Source of the DNA: Aestuariibaculum sediminum
GTDB taxonomy: Bacteria; Bacteroidota; Bacteroidia; Flavobacteriales; Flavobacteriaceae
Reading direction: 5' to 3'
Assembly (NCBI RefSeq): GCF_014596945.1
Contig: NZ_JACVXB010000004.1
Coordinates: forward strand, 1 to 64,000
Length of the DNA: 64,000 nucleotides
Made by a program: the position numbers and the translations under genes. Below are positions 29,201 to 37,806 of the stretch, one piece after another. Position 1 is the stretch's first letter, and every line of letters starts with the position of its first letter. The notes under the pieces are model-generated. The model did no database searches, had not been told where the DNA came from, and worked only from the letters and a program-made list of their open reading frames with translations.

Positions 29201-29834
29201 TCATAATGATGTTTTATTAGATGTTAAATCAGCCCAATTTGAGACTGTTCAACTAAATGGTAGTGATATTGCCTTATTGCATTCTGAGAAAACTATGGAT
29301 TTAAACAGTTTAAATGCCTTTGTGCCTCAAAAATTGGATCCTAACAATTATCAAAATATATTATTTGATTCAGGTCTTAGTGATGAAATTGTTTATGAGA
29401 AGTATGATAATGATGGGAAACTCATAGAATATTCCAATACCAAGAGTGGCTTTCATACATGTATTATTTGGGGCTATAAAAATCAATATCCAATTGCAAA
29501 AATAGAAAATGCAACTTTTGAACAAGGGCATTTAAATTCAATTACTTCGGAGCAATTGGTATTGATTGATGATGCAGTATCAAAGTCAAATACGGATTAT
29601 TTGGTAGGTTCAGAGATTTCATTAAGAAACTCATTGCAGGCGTTAAGAGAAGGTTTGCCTAAAGCTATGGTTACTAGTTACACATATGACCCTTTAATAG
29701 GTATAACAAGTGAAACTGATCCTAGAGGAGATATAATGCGATATGAGTATGATGATTTTGGAAGATTGAAATATATGAAAGATTTGGAAAGTAAAATATT
29801 AAGTAAACACGAGTACCACTATAAAGGTCAATAG
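26286..29834 (+). CDS. Large secreted YD/RHS-associated protein
   Basis: A 1182-aa protein with a signal peptide (MYKYSVILLLFFLWMEVKAQ). Most of it is beta-rich with many Asn/Ser/Tyr, like the long N-terminal shell proteins found beside Bacteroidota RHS genes. Only the last ~60 residues carry clear YD-type repeats: YTYDPLIGITSETDPRGDIM, then RYEYDDFGRLKYMKD and YHYKGQ. It lacks the RHS core cleavage motif and a toxin tip, so it resembles the B-component-like partner of the 1346-aa RHS protein downstream. The three secreted genes 26286-34356 share orientation and are probably one functional cassette. The role (surface structure, contact-dependent toxin delivery or adhesion) is an inference. 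Confidence 0.6.
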   Translation: MYKYSVILLLFFLWMEVKAQEFKSNNTSYSNTILGTNYKIGEFGEVTNRFDLGDLEHEGLVAILNPSHQEISKQSLNYQTISYSGTDNYYLDENGPSDMTDKYSLKPSPGQYMLNAIGLNDDLFNGKVNITIPFFEYTYFDYKIPISINNRYPQNLKSTFGEPVFYTNSDIGGDWSLSLDQFKVSRQVNGIEDEHPTKGYFSAISQSKFSTPISISDSDVHSGLKGDWDPQIDIFYYSTPSFSGSFHLDLLNGGYEIVSGPKVHIEYQLENNAFVGFEITDNTGVKYLFGIDSNAIEVSQSKTDLLNLGRYRDPVDGGFTVTHLFEVVNNNVISIADLPSNANLFADTNLPSVVIPPTVQEALYQLSINENNFSALNQNWFSHLGNGIYGIVDYYSWDNNNLQVLPNGDKKDDAELRRDKINSGWYLKEIKLLNNKKISFNYINKWEAYRTHAANKIKIDVKLSNRDFTYQYIGNNQVTYNLSGLSLYGCFPEELTWLQFPINESHTTTTHFVKKPKLYSITDDDNFSEVLISRDSGNPKGYVSGTSLYANAPTETIETPNIGLISKISLSTSNSSDIKIVEFNNFSEFTYYTEQGVTYRVPEKDRTFLEEVTLNRKHIGTVDEDFEKKYDFEYVGSRLKKIHYPTGATKEFYSTDFYHSGTREYLNFTPFTGQSGYVNARLESVVDSIITTNENKSTIEKYVYSNPYYALGRFKNFKTYRPDITTCTSSAEFYSTNPLYTSSVFYSGVGYGKVDKYFNNELQISKEFLNSEAGTPFVSLRLTDNTNPDYLDLVGYPIKSLGEIRGLESKVTSFVTKSNGEVEPIEEITFNRKFGETKFVFPSFYLTKIEAGPWQNTNGAIKRAWSLCGTPVEYYITEEEKHVKSVFENQNIETKEINYFKRTRYPDLGLNNYRLLKKETYNNEQDFYQTVFNSPIELENLQEINFSFQIKNSVFNNLLSTNRVPVIERTLFHNDVLLDVKSAQFETVQLNGSDIALLHSEKTMDLNSLNAFVPQKLDPNNYQNILFDSGLSDEIVYEKYDNDGKLIEYSNTKSGFHTCIIWGYKNQYPIAKIENATFEQGHLNSITSEQLVLIDDAVSKSNTDYLVGSEISLRNSLQALREGLPKAMVTSYTYDPLIGITSETDPRGDIMRYEYDDFGRLKYMKDLESKILSKHEYHYKGQ

Positions 29835-29862
29835 CAAATAATCATTTAAAAAATAAATAGTA

Positions 29863-30237
29863 ATGAGAGCAATATATCATATATGGCTAGCCATAGTTAT
29901 GTCAATATTTTACATTTCAGAAGGAATTTCACAAGAAATAGGCCCCGTTATAATAGGAGAGTGGAAGTTAGATTATAATTCAACTTATTCTAGAATGTCT
30001 GAAGAATCGAGAACTAACTTTTTAAAGTTACCATCACTTCAGCAAGAAAAAATAAGAAAATTATATGAGGGAAGAACTTTTTCTTTTAATTCTTCAGGTG
30101 ATTATAGACAGGTATTGAGTGATGGTAAAATGTTTGAAGGAAATTGGTTTATAAATAATCAAGGGGTATTAGAAATTAAAAAGGATAGTGCCATTTTGAT
30201 GAGCTATAAGATAGAGTTGGAATCAAATTCAATTTAA
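29863..30237 (+). CDS. Small secreted lipocalin-like protein
   Basis: A 124-aa protein with a signal peptide (about residues 1-24, ending ISEGISQE). It has a lipocalin-like pattern: GEWKLDY near the N-terminus, a middle helix (LPSLQQEKIRKLYEGR), then strands FSFNSSGDYRQV and MFEGNWFINNQGVLEI. Small proteins of this kind lie between large YD/RHS-type genes in other Flavobacteria. It sits 28 bases after the first large gene and 78 bases before the second, so it probably belongs to the cassette. The exact function is unknown. Confidence 0.55.
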   Translation: MRAIYHIWLAIVMSIFYISEGISQEIGPVIIGEWKLDYNSTYSRMSEESRTNFLKLPSLQQEKIRKLYEGRTFSFNSSGDYRQVLSDGKMFEGNWFINNQGVLEIKKDSAILMSYKIELESNSI

Positions 30238-30315
30238 TACTATTGGTAAATGGGAAAGGTTCTTTAAAGAGTTTGTTTTCAGTGTTAGTATTTAATCGAC
30301 AAAACAATTAATGAT

Positions 30316-33300
30316 ATGAAATTTAGTAAAATAATTTTCACCTGTCTTATTTTGATTTCCTCGATGACTTTTGGACAAACATTTCCTGAGGTTGAATATT
30401 ATGTTAATGGCCCCAGATTAATAGAACAATGGAATCCAGAGTATGATTTTCCAGGGCCATTTATATATGAAATAGAAGATGTAAAAGGATTAGGTGTGGT
30501 GTCAGTTGAGTGGTTTGTCAATAATGGTACAGCCGATTTGGTTTCAACGACAGAGGGAAGTGCCATTTTTTTTCAAAATGAAAACCCAATACATATCATA
30601 ATAGGAGTTGTTACTGATGATTTGTTTAATGTTTATTGGTCAGATACATTTTTAACAACAATTGATCAAGGATTTAAACCAGCAACGCCTTCAATGATAA
30701 ATATTGATTTAATTTATGGAGAAGATAGTGTAACAATTGACCAGTTGCAGTTACCTACCGATGGTATAAGTTTTTGGCAGTCTACTCCTGATGGAGAGGT
30801 AATGGATCCTAGAAATCAATCAATATCAGTAACATTAACATCTGGTAGCGTTTTTTATTTACGAACATATAATGGACAATGGAGTGATGCTTTAGCTATT
30901 CAATATGGAACAGAATCGGGATATATACCCCCTGTTTTTAGTAATGAAAATTATGTTTATACCATAGAGCCACAAGTTGCAACAAGTGATATGTCAGGTT
31001 TGAGCCAATCAGAAGTTAAAGAAACAATTAACTATTTAGATGGCTTAGGGAGAACTAAGCAGAGCATCGGGATAAGAGCAGGAGGCTCAGGAGAGGATAT
31101 TATAACCCACATAGGTTATGATTCTTTTGGAAGACGTGATAAAGAATGGCTTCCTTATGCAATATCAGGAAATTTAGGAAGCCTTGTAAATAATGCAGAA
31201 TCAGGAGCGCATTCGTATTATCAAACGCATTTTGCTTCAGAGATTAGTCAAACGACGCCAAATCCATATTCAGAAAAACATTTTGAGGCATCGCCTTTAA
31301 ATAGAGTTTTAGAACAAGCAGCCCCAGGAACCACATGGGCTTTAAATAAGAGTTCAGATACCGATCATACTATTAAGTTCGATTACCAAAGCAATGCAAC
31401 CGATGAAGTTCGTCTATTTGAAGCAAGTGTGGTTGCAAGTACAGTAAGTGGTGTGGTAACTTATGAGCCGACACTAAATTTATCAAGTTTAAATAATGGT
31501 TATTATGCAGCAGGAGAACTGTATAAAACAGTGACTAAAGATGAAAATTGGGTTAGTGGTACCAATCATACAACAGAAGAGTTTAAGGATAAACAGGGTA
31601 GGGTAGTTTTAAAACGTACGTATAACAATGGAGCTCATGACACGTATTATGTTTATGATGATTATGGTAATTTAAGTTATGTATTACCACCAAAGATGAG
31701 TGTTTATGGTAGTAGTATAAGTATATCAACTATAAAAAATCAGCTTAATGAATTAGGGTTCCTATATAAGTATGATGGAAAAAAGCGTTTAGTTGTTAAA
31801 AAAATACCAGGCAAGGGAGAAGAGTACTTTATTTATAATAATCAAAATCAAGTCGTATTGACTCAGGATGCCGTCCAACGTCCTAATAAAGAATGGCTTT
31901 TTACTAAATATGATGCATTTGGTAGAGTTGCTTATACAGGTTTGCATGTTCAGTCTAATGAAATTTCGAGACAATTAATGCAAAGTTATGCGAACGATAT
32001 TAATACGTATAGCCAATATGTAACTAAAAATGATTCTTCAATAAGTTTAGGGGGAGCAAACTTGTATTATTCCAATGACGCTATACCAGTCAGTATTTCT
32101 GAAATCTATACAATTAATTATTACGATAATTATACATTTGATAGAGCGCCCTTAGTAGACCCTCCATTGGAGATAGATAATCAAACTGTAATCAATTATA
32201 ACAATGGAGCTGGGAAAAAATACACAAAAGGTCTTACTACAGGAAGTAAAATAAGGATTTTAGGAACTGATAAATGGATTACTAAAGTTGCCTATTATGA
32301 TCGAAGAGGGCGTCCAATATATAATGCTAGTTTTAATGATTACTTGAAAACTACCGATATAATAAAAAGTACTTTAGACTTTTCAGGTAGAGTTAAGAAA
32401 ATGGTGTCAAGTCATCAAAAAGGTGGTGGATCAATATTAATAACTGAAGATGTTTTTACATATGATCAAATGGGAAGACTTGTTAGTCAAAAACAAAAAA
32501 TAGGTTCTCAGGCAGAGGAGTTAATAGTATTTAATGGGTACGATGCTTTAGGACAATTGAAAAGTAAGAAGGTAGGAGGTGTTGTAGCGACAGATATTAA
32601 TAATTCAGTAGGACTACAAACTGTAGATTATAGCTATAATATCAGAGGGTGGTTAAAGCAAATCAATAATCCATCAAGTTTAGGAAACGATCTATTTGGA
32701 TTTAAAATTAATTACAATAATCCAGTGGCCACATCAACCTTACAGTCATCACCATTGTATAATGGAAACATAAGTGAGACGCAATGGAAAACTGCCAATG
32801 ATAATGTTTTGAGAACTTATGGTTATAAATATGATGCTCTTAATAGGATAACACAATCGAAGTTTAGTAATCAGATTAATTATGCTTATGTACATAATTA
32901 TTATTCAAATTATGATTATGATAAAAATGGAAATTTAGAATATTTACAGAGAAACATATGGTCTGATGGTCTTAATAGTTTTACTAATAATGATATTTAT
33001 TATGACTATAATGGGAATAAATTGACTGATATTGTGATTGAAGATGATTCGGGGTACTCTAATAGAAATTATTACTATGATCAAAATGGAAATATGACCT
33101 GGGATATTAGAGAATATAATGGATTTGAAGGTTTTAATTTTGCCTACCCTGAGTTTGGAGTATCTTATAATCATCTAAACTTACCAGTGTTTGTTGGTTT
33201 GATAGCAGATTACGAAGAAAATGAGCTTACAGGAGAAATACTTCTTCCTGGACAAATATCATATGTTTATGATGCTTTAGGGAATAAATTAGAAAAGAAA

Positions 33301-34356
33301 GTAGGAGGAAGCGGTAGAACTAATGTTTATACATTTTATGCAGGTAATTATATTTATACAAGAACAGGCGATACAGGTGATGGTTCATTGAAATTCTTTA
33401 ATCACCCAGAAGGCTATGTAGATGCGGATAATGGATTTAGGTATGTCTATCAATATAAGGATATATGGGATAATATAAGATTAACATATAAAGATATTAA
33501 TGGTAATGGGGAAATTGAAGTGACAACAGACCCAAATACAAATGAGTTGTTAGAAGAAAACAATTATTACCCATTTGGCTTAAAACATAAAGGATATAAT
33601 AGTAATATAGTTTCACATCATCCTTTTAAGGATTATCAAGGACAGGAATTAACTGAGAATTTATTATTGAATATCCATGAATGGAAGTACCGAATCAGCG
33701 ATCCTGCAATCGGACGTTTTTGGCAGATTGACCCACTTGCAGACGACTACCCATATAACTCAACTTATGCTTTCCAAGAAAACAAGATGGGGATGGGTGT
33801 TGAGTTAGAAGGATTAGAACTTACTTATTTCCCTTATGACGGAAGTAGTATTGTTCGAGAAGTTGAAAATTTGTTTTCAGGATGGTTCCAAAGTTCAGAA
33901 CAAGTATCTGAATTTAAAGTAACTTTAGGACCTAGAGCGGCTTTTGAATTGAAAAATGGGATTGGGATAGATATTAATGGAGGTAGTATAGATATGATCT
34001 CATTTAAAGAAAGGAATTATGAAAAAACATTTGATTTTATTGGGAAAGATGAAGATGTCTTTACTGCAGGAATAGAAGGTTCTTTACCTACGGAATTTGG
34101 TACATTTACAGGTAATATTAATTATAAAAACACATGGGAAGATGTAACAAAGAAACTTAATGGTGAAGAAGGAAAGAATGGGACGGTTTCAACTCAATTT
34201 CTATGGGGAGGAATTATAGGTACTGGGGTGAAAACAGAAACAGATTTAAATACAAGTGAAACAAATTTTTATCAATCAAACTCAGGAGGATATAAATTTG
34301 GACTATTTTTAGTGATTGAATTTAATTCGGAATTAAATCTAAACTTAAATTATTAA
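30316..34356 (+). CDS. DUF6443-type RHS repeat-associated core protein with variable C-terminus
   Basis: A 1346-aa secreted protein: signal peptide (1-21, ending MTFGQ), DUF6443-like region (about 215-370, with LDGLGRTKQSIGIRAGG), then a long series of YD repeats (YVYDDYGNLSYV, FTYDQMGRLVSQ, YKYDALNRITQ, YYDYNGNKLTD). The RHS core is at about 1105-1170 and ends YRISDPAIGRFWQIDPLADD and YPYNSTYAFQENKM. About 175 residues follow the core; they are beta-rich and Gly/Thr/Asn-rich, with no nuclease or protease motif that I recognise. In this family the region after the core is the polymorphic effector. A small membrane protein starts seven bases downstream and may be its immunity partner. Core identification is firm; the toxin role is inferred. 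Confidence 0.85.
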   Translation: MKFSKIIFTCLILISSMTFGQTFPEVEYYVNGPRLIEQWNPEYDFPGPFIYEIEDVKGLGVVSVEWFVNNGTADLVSTTEGSAIFFQNENPIHIIIGVVTDDLFNVYWSDTFLTTIDQGFKPATPSMINIDLIYGEDSVTIDQLQLPTDGISFWQSTPDGEVMDPRNQSISVTLTSGSVFYLRTYNGQWSDALAIQYGTESGYIPPVFSNENYVYTIEPQVATSDMSGLSQSEVKETINYLDGLGRTKQSIGIRAGGSGEDIITHIGYDSFGRRDKEWLPYAISGNLGSLVNNAESGAHSYYQTHFASEISQTTPNPYSEKHFEASPLNRVLEQAAPGTTWALNKSSDTDHTIKFDYQSNATDEVRLFEASVVASTVSGVVTYEPTLNLSSLNNGYYAAGELYKTVTKDENWVSGTNHTTEEFKDKQGRVVLKRTYNNGAHDTYYVYDDYGNLSYVLPPKMSVYGSSISISTIKNQLNELGFLYKYDGKKRLVVKKIPGKGEEYFIYNNQNQVVLTQDAVQRPNKEWLFTKYDAFGRVAYTGLHVQSNEISRQLMQSYANDINTYSQYVTKNDSSISLGGANLYYSNDAIPVSISEIYTINYYDNYTFDRAPLVDPPLEIDNQTVINYNNGAGKKYTKGLTTGSKIRILGTDKWITKVAYYDRRGRPIYNASFNDYLKTTDIIKSTLDFSGRVKKMVSSHQKGGGSILITEDVFTYDQMGRLVSQKQKIGSQAEELIVFNGYDALGQLKSKKVGGVVATDINNSVGLQTVDYSYNIRGWLKQINNPSSLGNDLFGFKINYNNPVATSTLQSSPLYNGNISETQWKTANDNVLRTYGYKYDALNRITQSKFSNQINYAYVHNYYSNYDYDKNGNLEYLQRNIWSDGLNSFTNNDIYYDYNGNKLTDIVIEDDSGYSNRNYYYDQNGNMTWDIREYNGFEGFNFAYPEFGVSYNHLNLPVFVGLIADYEENELTGEILLPGQISYVYDALGNKLEKKVGGSGRTNVYTFYAGNYIYTRTGDTGDGSLKFFNHPEGYVDADNGFRYVYQYKDIWDNIRLTYKDINGNGEIEVTTDPNTNELLEENNYYPFGLKHKGYNSNIVSHHPFKDYQGQELTENLLLNIHEWKYRISDPAIGRFWQIDPLADDYPYNSTYAFQENKMGMGVELEGLELTYFPYDGSSIVREVENLFSGWFQSSEQVSEFKVTLGPRAAFELKNGIGIDINGGSIDMISFKERNYEKTFDFIGKDEDVFTAGIEGSLPTEFGTFTGNINYKNTWEDVTKKLNGEEGKNGTVSTQFLWGGIIGTGVKTETDLNTSETNFYQSNSGGYKFGLFLVIEFNSELNLNLNY

Positions 34357-34363
34357 AATATTT

Positions 34364-34780
34364 ATGAAAAGGATAAGTGCGAAGCATTCATTAACTAGTA
34401 CTATTATTTCTATTTTACCCGTTATTATTTTAAAGGCTTTTATTATATACTCTTTATTTATTCTGAACAATTATTTATTATTAATACCTTTAATATTCAT
34501 TCTTGGCTTTAGTATATATAAGGGTAGTAGATTGGTTAAATACTATGAAATAAGATATGATTCAGGCAATTTTATGGCCGTTTCAACTTTTGGAAAAAAA
34601 ATAACCTTTAAATTAGAAGATATTGAATGTATTAAATGTACTAATATTTATGGTGAATTCTCTATGATTTTGAAAAATAGCTCCGAATTAGTTTTTAGAT
34701 TAAGTTATTTCAAAGCATTAAAACATCTCGGCAAGTTTCGAATTGGAAAAGTTATGAGTATTGATTTTTTTATTGACTAG
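34364..34780 (+). CDS. Small two-helix membrane protein, candidate immunity protein
   Basis: A 138-aa protein starting seven bases after the RHS gene. Two hydrophobic segments (about 13-33, STIISILPVIILKAFIIYSL, and 36-53, NNYLLLIPLIFILGFSIY) form a hairpin in the inner membrane. A cytosolic domain of about 80 residues follows, whose strand pattern (YEIRYDSGNFMAVSTFGKK, then FKLEDIECIKCTNIYGEFSM) looks like a PH-like fold. Position right after the variable RHS tip is where immunity genes sit, but no homology supports that directly. It could also be an unrelated small membrane protein. Confidence 0.5.
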   Translation: MKRISAKHSLTSTIISILPVIILKAFIIYSLFILNNYLLLIPLIFILGFSIYKGSRLVKYYEIRYDSGNFMAVSTFGKKITFKLEDIECIKCTNIYGEFSMILKNSSELVFRLSYFKALKHLGKFRIGKVMSIDFFID

Positions 34781-34966
34781 GCTAGTGAAAGTAGTGCTGC
34801 TGTTCCCGTGCTATTCCCGAGTTCATTTTAAAATAAGTTGTCCCATATAAGGGAAGGTGTTAAATATGAGTAGGTTATTGTTTTGTGTAATAATAAAAGT
34901 TAATTAAAATGTTCTTCTCAAAAGGTAAAAGAGATTAAATTCCTCTAACATCATATCATTTCTGAT

Positions 34967-35968
34967 TTATATACATACTTTACAAGAAGTATTTCTATTT
35001 TGAGCTATTCTGTACTGTATTTGATCTTTAAATTTATTAGAGTAGGTGCTTAAATCGATAGAAGAGTCATTAAATACTTCAAAAGGCGTGTTTCCGTTCA
35101 AGTTAAGTTGTGGTCGTTGTAGGTTATATGTATCGATGGCATGACTAAGTTCTGTTTCAAGTTTAGTCCGGGAATTAATATGTTTGGGGTACAGAAATTG
35201 GTATTTCAGCACTTTATTAAACGCTTCAATCATAGAATTAGAAAAGATAACATCATGCTGTGCTATTTTATGTTGAATCGCTCCATCGGAAGCTTCTATA
35301 ATTGAAGTAACGTTGGCGTTAACATTTTCAGATCCACCATCGGTTAAAAATAACGTCTGTTTTGGATTGTATTTCAGGTAAGCACTTTGTAATAGATGGC
35401 GTATGGTTTTTCCTGAACTATGCTTTTCAATTTGATAACCCAGAACCATTTTAGAAAAGTGATCCATTAAAATATGGATGTAGTGCTTCACGCCGTCATT
35501 CGTTTTGAAAATAGTGACATCCGCACACCACACCTCATTGGGTTTTGTAGTTTTAAGCGGATTATAATTATTAGGCTTTGTTATAATGTTAGTACCAGTA
35601 AAACCTAAAATATTATAGTATTTGTAAAAGGTGGAGAGTCCGCAGGAAAGGCTATTATCTCTAATAGCCTTTAGGTAAATGGAAGATTTTGACCAGAATC
35701 GATATGCATCATGATTCATATAGTTTTTAATGGTGCGTACTTCGTTTGCTAAGAGTTGGTTCGGCATTTTTCTGGTGCACCATTTGTAATAGGAGGCTTC
35801 ACATTTATGAATAAGGATGGTTTTGTAGTTTTCAAAAGAGCTTCTGGAGATATCGAAAAGTTTTAGAGCTTTATTTATAGGAACGCTGTGTTTTACAGAT
35901 TCTACGGTATTAACCACCAATTCCATGTTGTTTTTAATAAGCGATTTAAAACCTTTAATATTAGACAT
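34967..35968 (-). CDS. rve-family (IS3-like) transposase, catalytic part
   Basis: A 333-aa DDE transposase with HTH and integrase core. Catalytic residues are in VWCADVTIFKT (Asp), LFLTDGGSENVN (Asp) and SNSMIEAFNKVLKYQ (Glu); the ending NLQRPQLNLNGNTPFEVF is the standard rve C-terminus. The ATG used here is only the first available; the same frame is open and coding-like for 97 codons further upstream, so the true N-terminus is probably missing or broken. I could not define terminal inverted repeats. It separates the RHS cassette from the hip operon. Confidence 0.75.
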   Translation of the reverse strand: MSNIKGFKSLIKNNMELVVNTVESVKHSVPINKALKLFDISRSSFENYKTILIHKCEASYYKWCTRKMPNQLLANEVRTIKNYMNHDAYRFWSKSSIYLKAIRDNSLSCGLSTFYKYYNILGFTGTNIITKPNNYNPLKTTKPNEVWCADVTIFKTNDGVKHYIHILMDHFSKMVLGYQIEKHSSGKTIRHLLQSAYLKYNPKQTLFLTDGGSENVNANVTSIIEASDGAIQHKIAQHDVIFSNSMIEAFNKVLKYQFLYPKHINSRTKLETELSHAIDTYNLQRPQLNLNGNTPFEVFNDSSIDLSTYSNKFKDQIQYRIAQNRNTSCKVCI

Positions 35969-36337
35969 AATATGGTTTAAGGTATCCGAGAGTTTAAAAT
36001 AACATTCGATTACGGTTTTAATTTTTGCCGATTGATTAAATCGTTTAATTAAATCGATTTCCTGATTAATAAATTCTGAAATTTCGCAACCTTTATATTT
36101 GCTTTCAGACTCTTGTTTCCATCTGGATATATTAGAGCTGGGGATGTTGCTCCTTAAATTTTCAGGAATATGCGCCTCTAAACCTAATCTGTAATAATGC
36201 TTTATACAGGTGTCCCAAGATTGTCGTTTTAAGCTGGATTGAATTTCGATAACTCTTTTTTATAGGTAAAATTCAGAATTAAAATCCGATGACCGATAAG
36301 TGAATACCTTAGATTTGTTAATGGGAAGCTCTAATTG
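35969..36337 (-). pseudogene. Broken N-terminal extension of the rve transposase
   Basis: Upstream of the transposase ATG the same frame reads IQSSLKRQSWDTCIKHYYRL, then PENLRSNIPSSNISRWKQES, typical IS3-like HTH sequence. It is interrupted by an in-frame TAA at 36260-36262. Beyond it the frame resumes with PINKSKVFTYRSSDFNSEF as far as the hipT stop at 36338. I see no start codon in this stretch. The element has probably suffered a nonsense mutation and lost its start; an A-rich run at the stop could also be a recoding site. Confidence 0.5.
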
Positions 36338-37276
36338 TTAAATGAGCCGTTCGTATCTTGACTTCAGAATGCTTTTGTAAGCAGCTTTCATATCCTTCGA
36401 TAAAAAGGAATTATCAATCCAATTAAAAGCTTTTGTTTTGTTTTTAAGCATACGTTTAAAGACACCTTGTATTTGCTTATCGGTCAATCCAAGTCCTTTT
36501 CCTAATTGTTCAAAATGTAACTTTTTAAGTTTTCGCTTTTTTCCTTCAAGAGTGAGTGCTAATTCTTCAGTGTCTTCGGGAAGTACAATAGTAACGTTCA
36601 ATAAATCGTAGGCTGGAGCTAATATCCATCCAGAAGGACTTTCTATCATTGAGAAATTTTTCAAATGCATATCGTTGTTTCCTGTTAGGAAACTAAAAAC
36701 AGCCAATTCAAAATAGAAGATTTTATCTAACAAGGTATTATTAGAGTAACTGTCCAATGCCTTTCCAACTTTTTCCATTGAGCTTTTATACTTGTCAAAA
36801 GCTTCAGTTATTTGAAACATATCAAGCATATGAACTTTTTCGCCATTTTCCGTTCGATCAATACGCTTGGTAACATAAGAGAGCTCTCCGGAAGCCAACC
36901 TTATCAAACTTGATGGAACCACACGTATTCCAAAAGCTTCTGCAATCCGCATAGTAACATGTTCATTCTCGGGCATTTCACGAAAGTGTAGGGATGGAGG
37001 TTTAAAAATATACTGTCCTCCTAAAGCTCCTACAACGGTTAACCTTGCATCTGAATGTTCTTGGGTTTCTTTTTTCAATGACATAGATAATTTAGGTTGT
37101 ACTCCAGGCACAGCCACACTGCGCTCTACAACACTTTTAGCAAGCTCAGTCATTTGATCAATAGTATAAGGGATTACCGGAGGTGTTGGAGTTCCAAAAA
37201 AAATTATAGAACACTTTTGATGAAAATCAATTTCGTTTTCAAGAGATTGATAACAATATAAACATCTATTTTCCAT
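36338..37276 (-). CDS. hipT: HipT-like Ser/Thr kinase toxin (HipA C-terminal type)
   Basis: A 312-aa HipA-family kinase that lacks the HipA N-subdomain, which is encoded separately just upstream. I see the glycine-rich/phosphorylation loop region VPGVQPKLSMSLKK near residues 57-70 and the strand QYIFKPP. The catalytic loop GNNDMHLKNFSMI carries its Asp about residue 204. The metal-binding segment is LAPAYDLLNVT near 220-230. All key kinase residues appear present. HipT of HipBST systems phosphorylates a translation-related target (tryptophanyl-tRNA synthetase in the studied E. coli case); the target here is unknown. It overlaps hipS by 11 bases. The product is firm as a family call; the HipBST assignment rests on the split architecture. 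Confidence 0.85.
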   Translation of the reverse strand: MENRCLYCYQSLENEIDFHQKCSIIFFGTPTPPVIPYTIDQMTELAKSVVERSVAVPGVQPKLSMSLKKETQEHSDARLTVVGALGGQYIFKPPSLHFREMPENEHVTMRIAEAFGIRVVPSSLIRLASGELSYVTKRIDRTENGEKVHMLDMFQITEAFDKYKSSMEKVGKALDSYSNNTLLDKIFYFELAVFSFLTGNNDMHLKNFSMIESPSGWILAPAYDLLNVTIVLPEDTEELALTLEGKKRKLKKLHFEQLGKGLGLTDKQIQGVFKRMLKNKTKAFNWIDNSFLSKDMKAAYKSILKSRYERLI

Positions 37277-37601
37277 TTTCTTCTGGTATTGGTATAATAC
37301 TTACTGCACCAATGCAGTTTTGACAACAGGCTAGTAATAGTCCCATGCGGTCATTGCTATTGATTTTCCAATTTTTAGTAGCGATATCTAGTAACCAACC
37401 TTCAGGTATTAAACCTTCAAAAAAAGGAAACAGTCTACTATCGACATACGGTTCCTGTCTAACGGGCATTGTAAATGTAATGAAGTTAGAGGGGAAGGCA
37501 TTTACATAGGTAGCATTATATTGAAACAAATAATCACCTTCATCGGTTTCAGTAATAGTTCCCGCTAAATAATCCTTGTAATATACGTTACCTTGCCTCA
37601 T
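37266..37601 (-). CDS. hipS: HipS-like antitoxin (HipA N-terminal subdomain as separate gene)
   Basis: A 111-aa protein equal to the N-subdomain 1 of HipA: VYYKDYLAGTITETDEGDYL, then LFPFFEGLIPEGWLLDI, a motif that in full-length HipA precedes the kinase. In HipBST systems this small protein, HipS, is the antitoxin that inhibits HipT. It overlaps hipB by 14 bases and hipT by 11 bases, so the three are made from one coupled transcript. The alternative is a HipA gene split by mutation. The clean overlaps and intact ends argue for a genuine two-gene arrangement. Confidence 0.78.
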   Translation of the reverse strand: MRQGNVYYKDYLAGTITETDEGDYLFQYNATYVNAFPSNFITFTMPVRQEPYVDSRLFPFFEGLIPEGWLLDIATKNWKINSNDRMGLLLACCQNCIGAVSIIPIPEENGK

Positions 37602-37806
37602 TATTCATTTCTTTACTGTTAACAGGTGCTAATTCGTGACCAAACATAGCTAATACAAGATTAACCTTGTCCATATTCAGATTGGTTTTACCTTGTTCTA
37701 TTTTACGTAGTACTGTTAATGCTACACCAGAGCGTTCTGCGAATTCTTCTTGAGTAAGGTTAACTCCTTTTCGTCGGGACTTTACAAATTCAGCTAATGA
37801 CTTCAT
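37588..37806 (-). CDS. hipB: HipB-like HTH regulator/antitoxin
   Basis: A 72-aa Cro/C1-type HTH protein: VKSRRKGVNLTQEEFAERSG, then VALTVLRKIEQGKTNLNMDKV. It is the first gene of hipB-hipS-hipT and the probable autorepressor of the operon. Three operator-like repeats begin at its start codon and extend upstream. Size and layout are as expected for HipB proteins. Ends overlap hipS by 14 bases. Confidence 0.85.
   Translation of the reverse strand: MKSLAEFVKSRRKGVNLTQEEFAERSGVALTVLRKIEQGKTNLNMDKVNLVLAMFGHELAPVNSKEMNNEAR

Noticed and set aside
34781-34966. Short coding-like stretch (ASESSAAVPVLFPSSF) after the membrane protein
   Set aside because: Only 16 codons in frame after a stop; could be a remnant of another RHS-type tail, but too short to support.
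37266-37601. HipA split read as a frameshift mutation
   Set aside because: The ends overlap cleanly, both products start at their own ATG, and the split falls exactly at the HipA subdomain border known for HipS/HipT.
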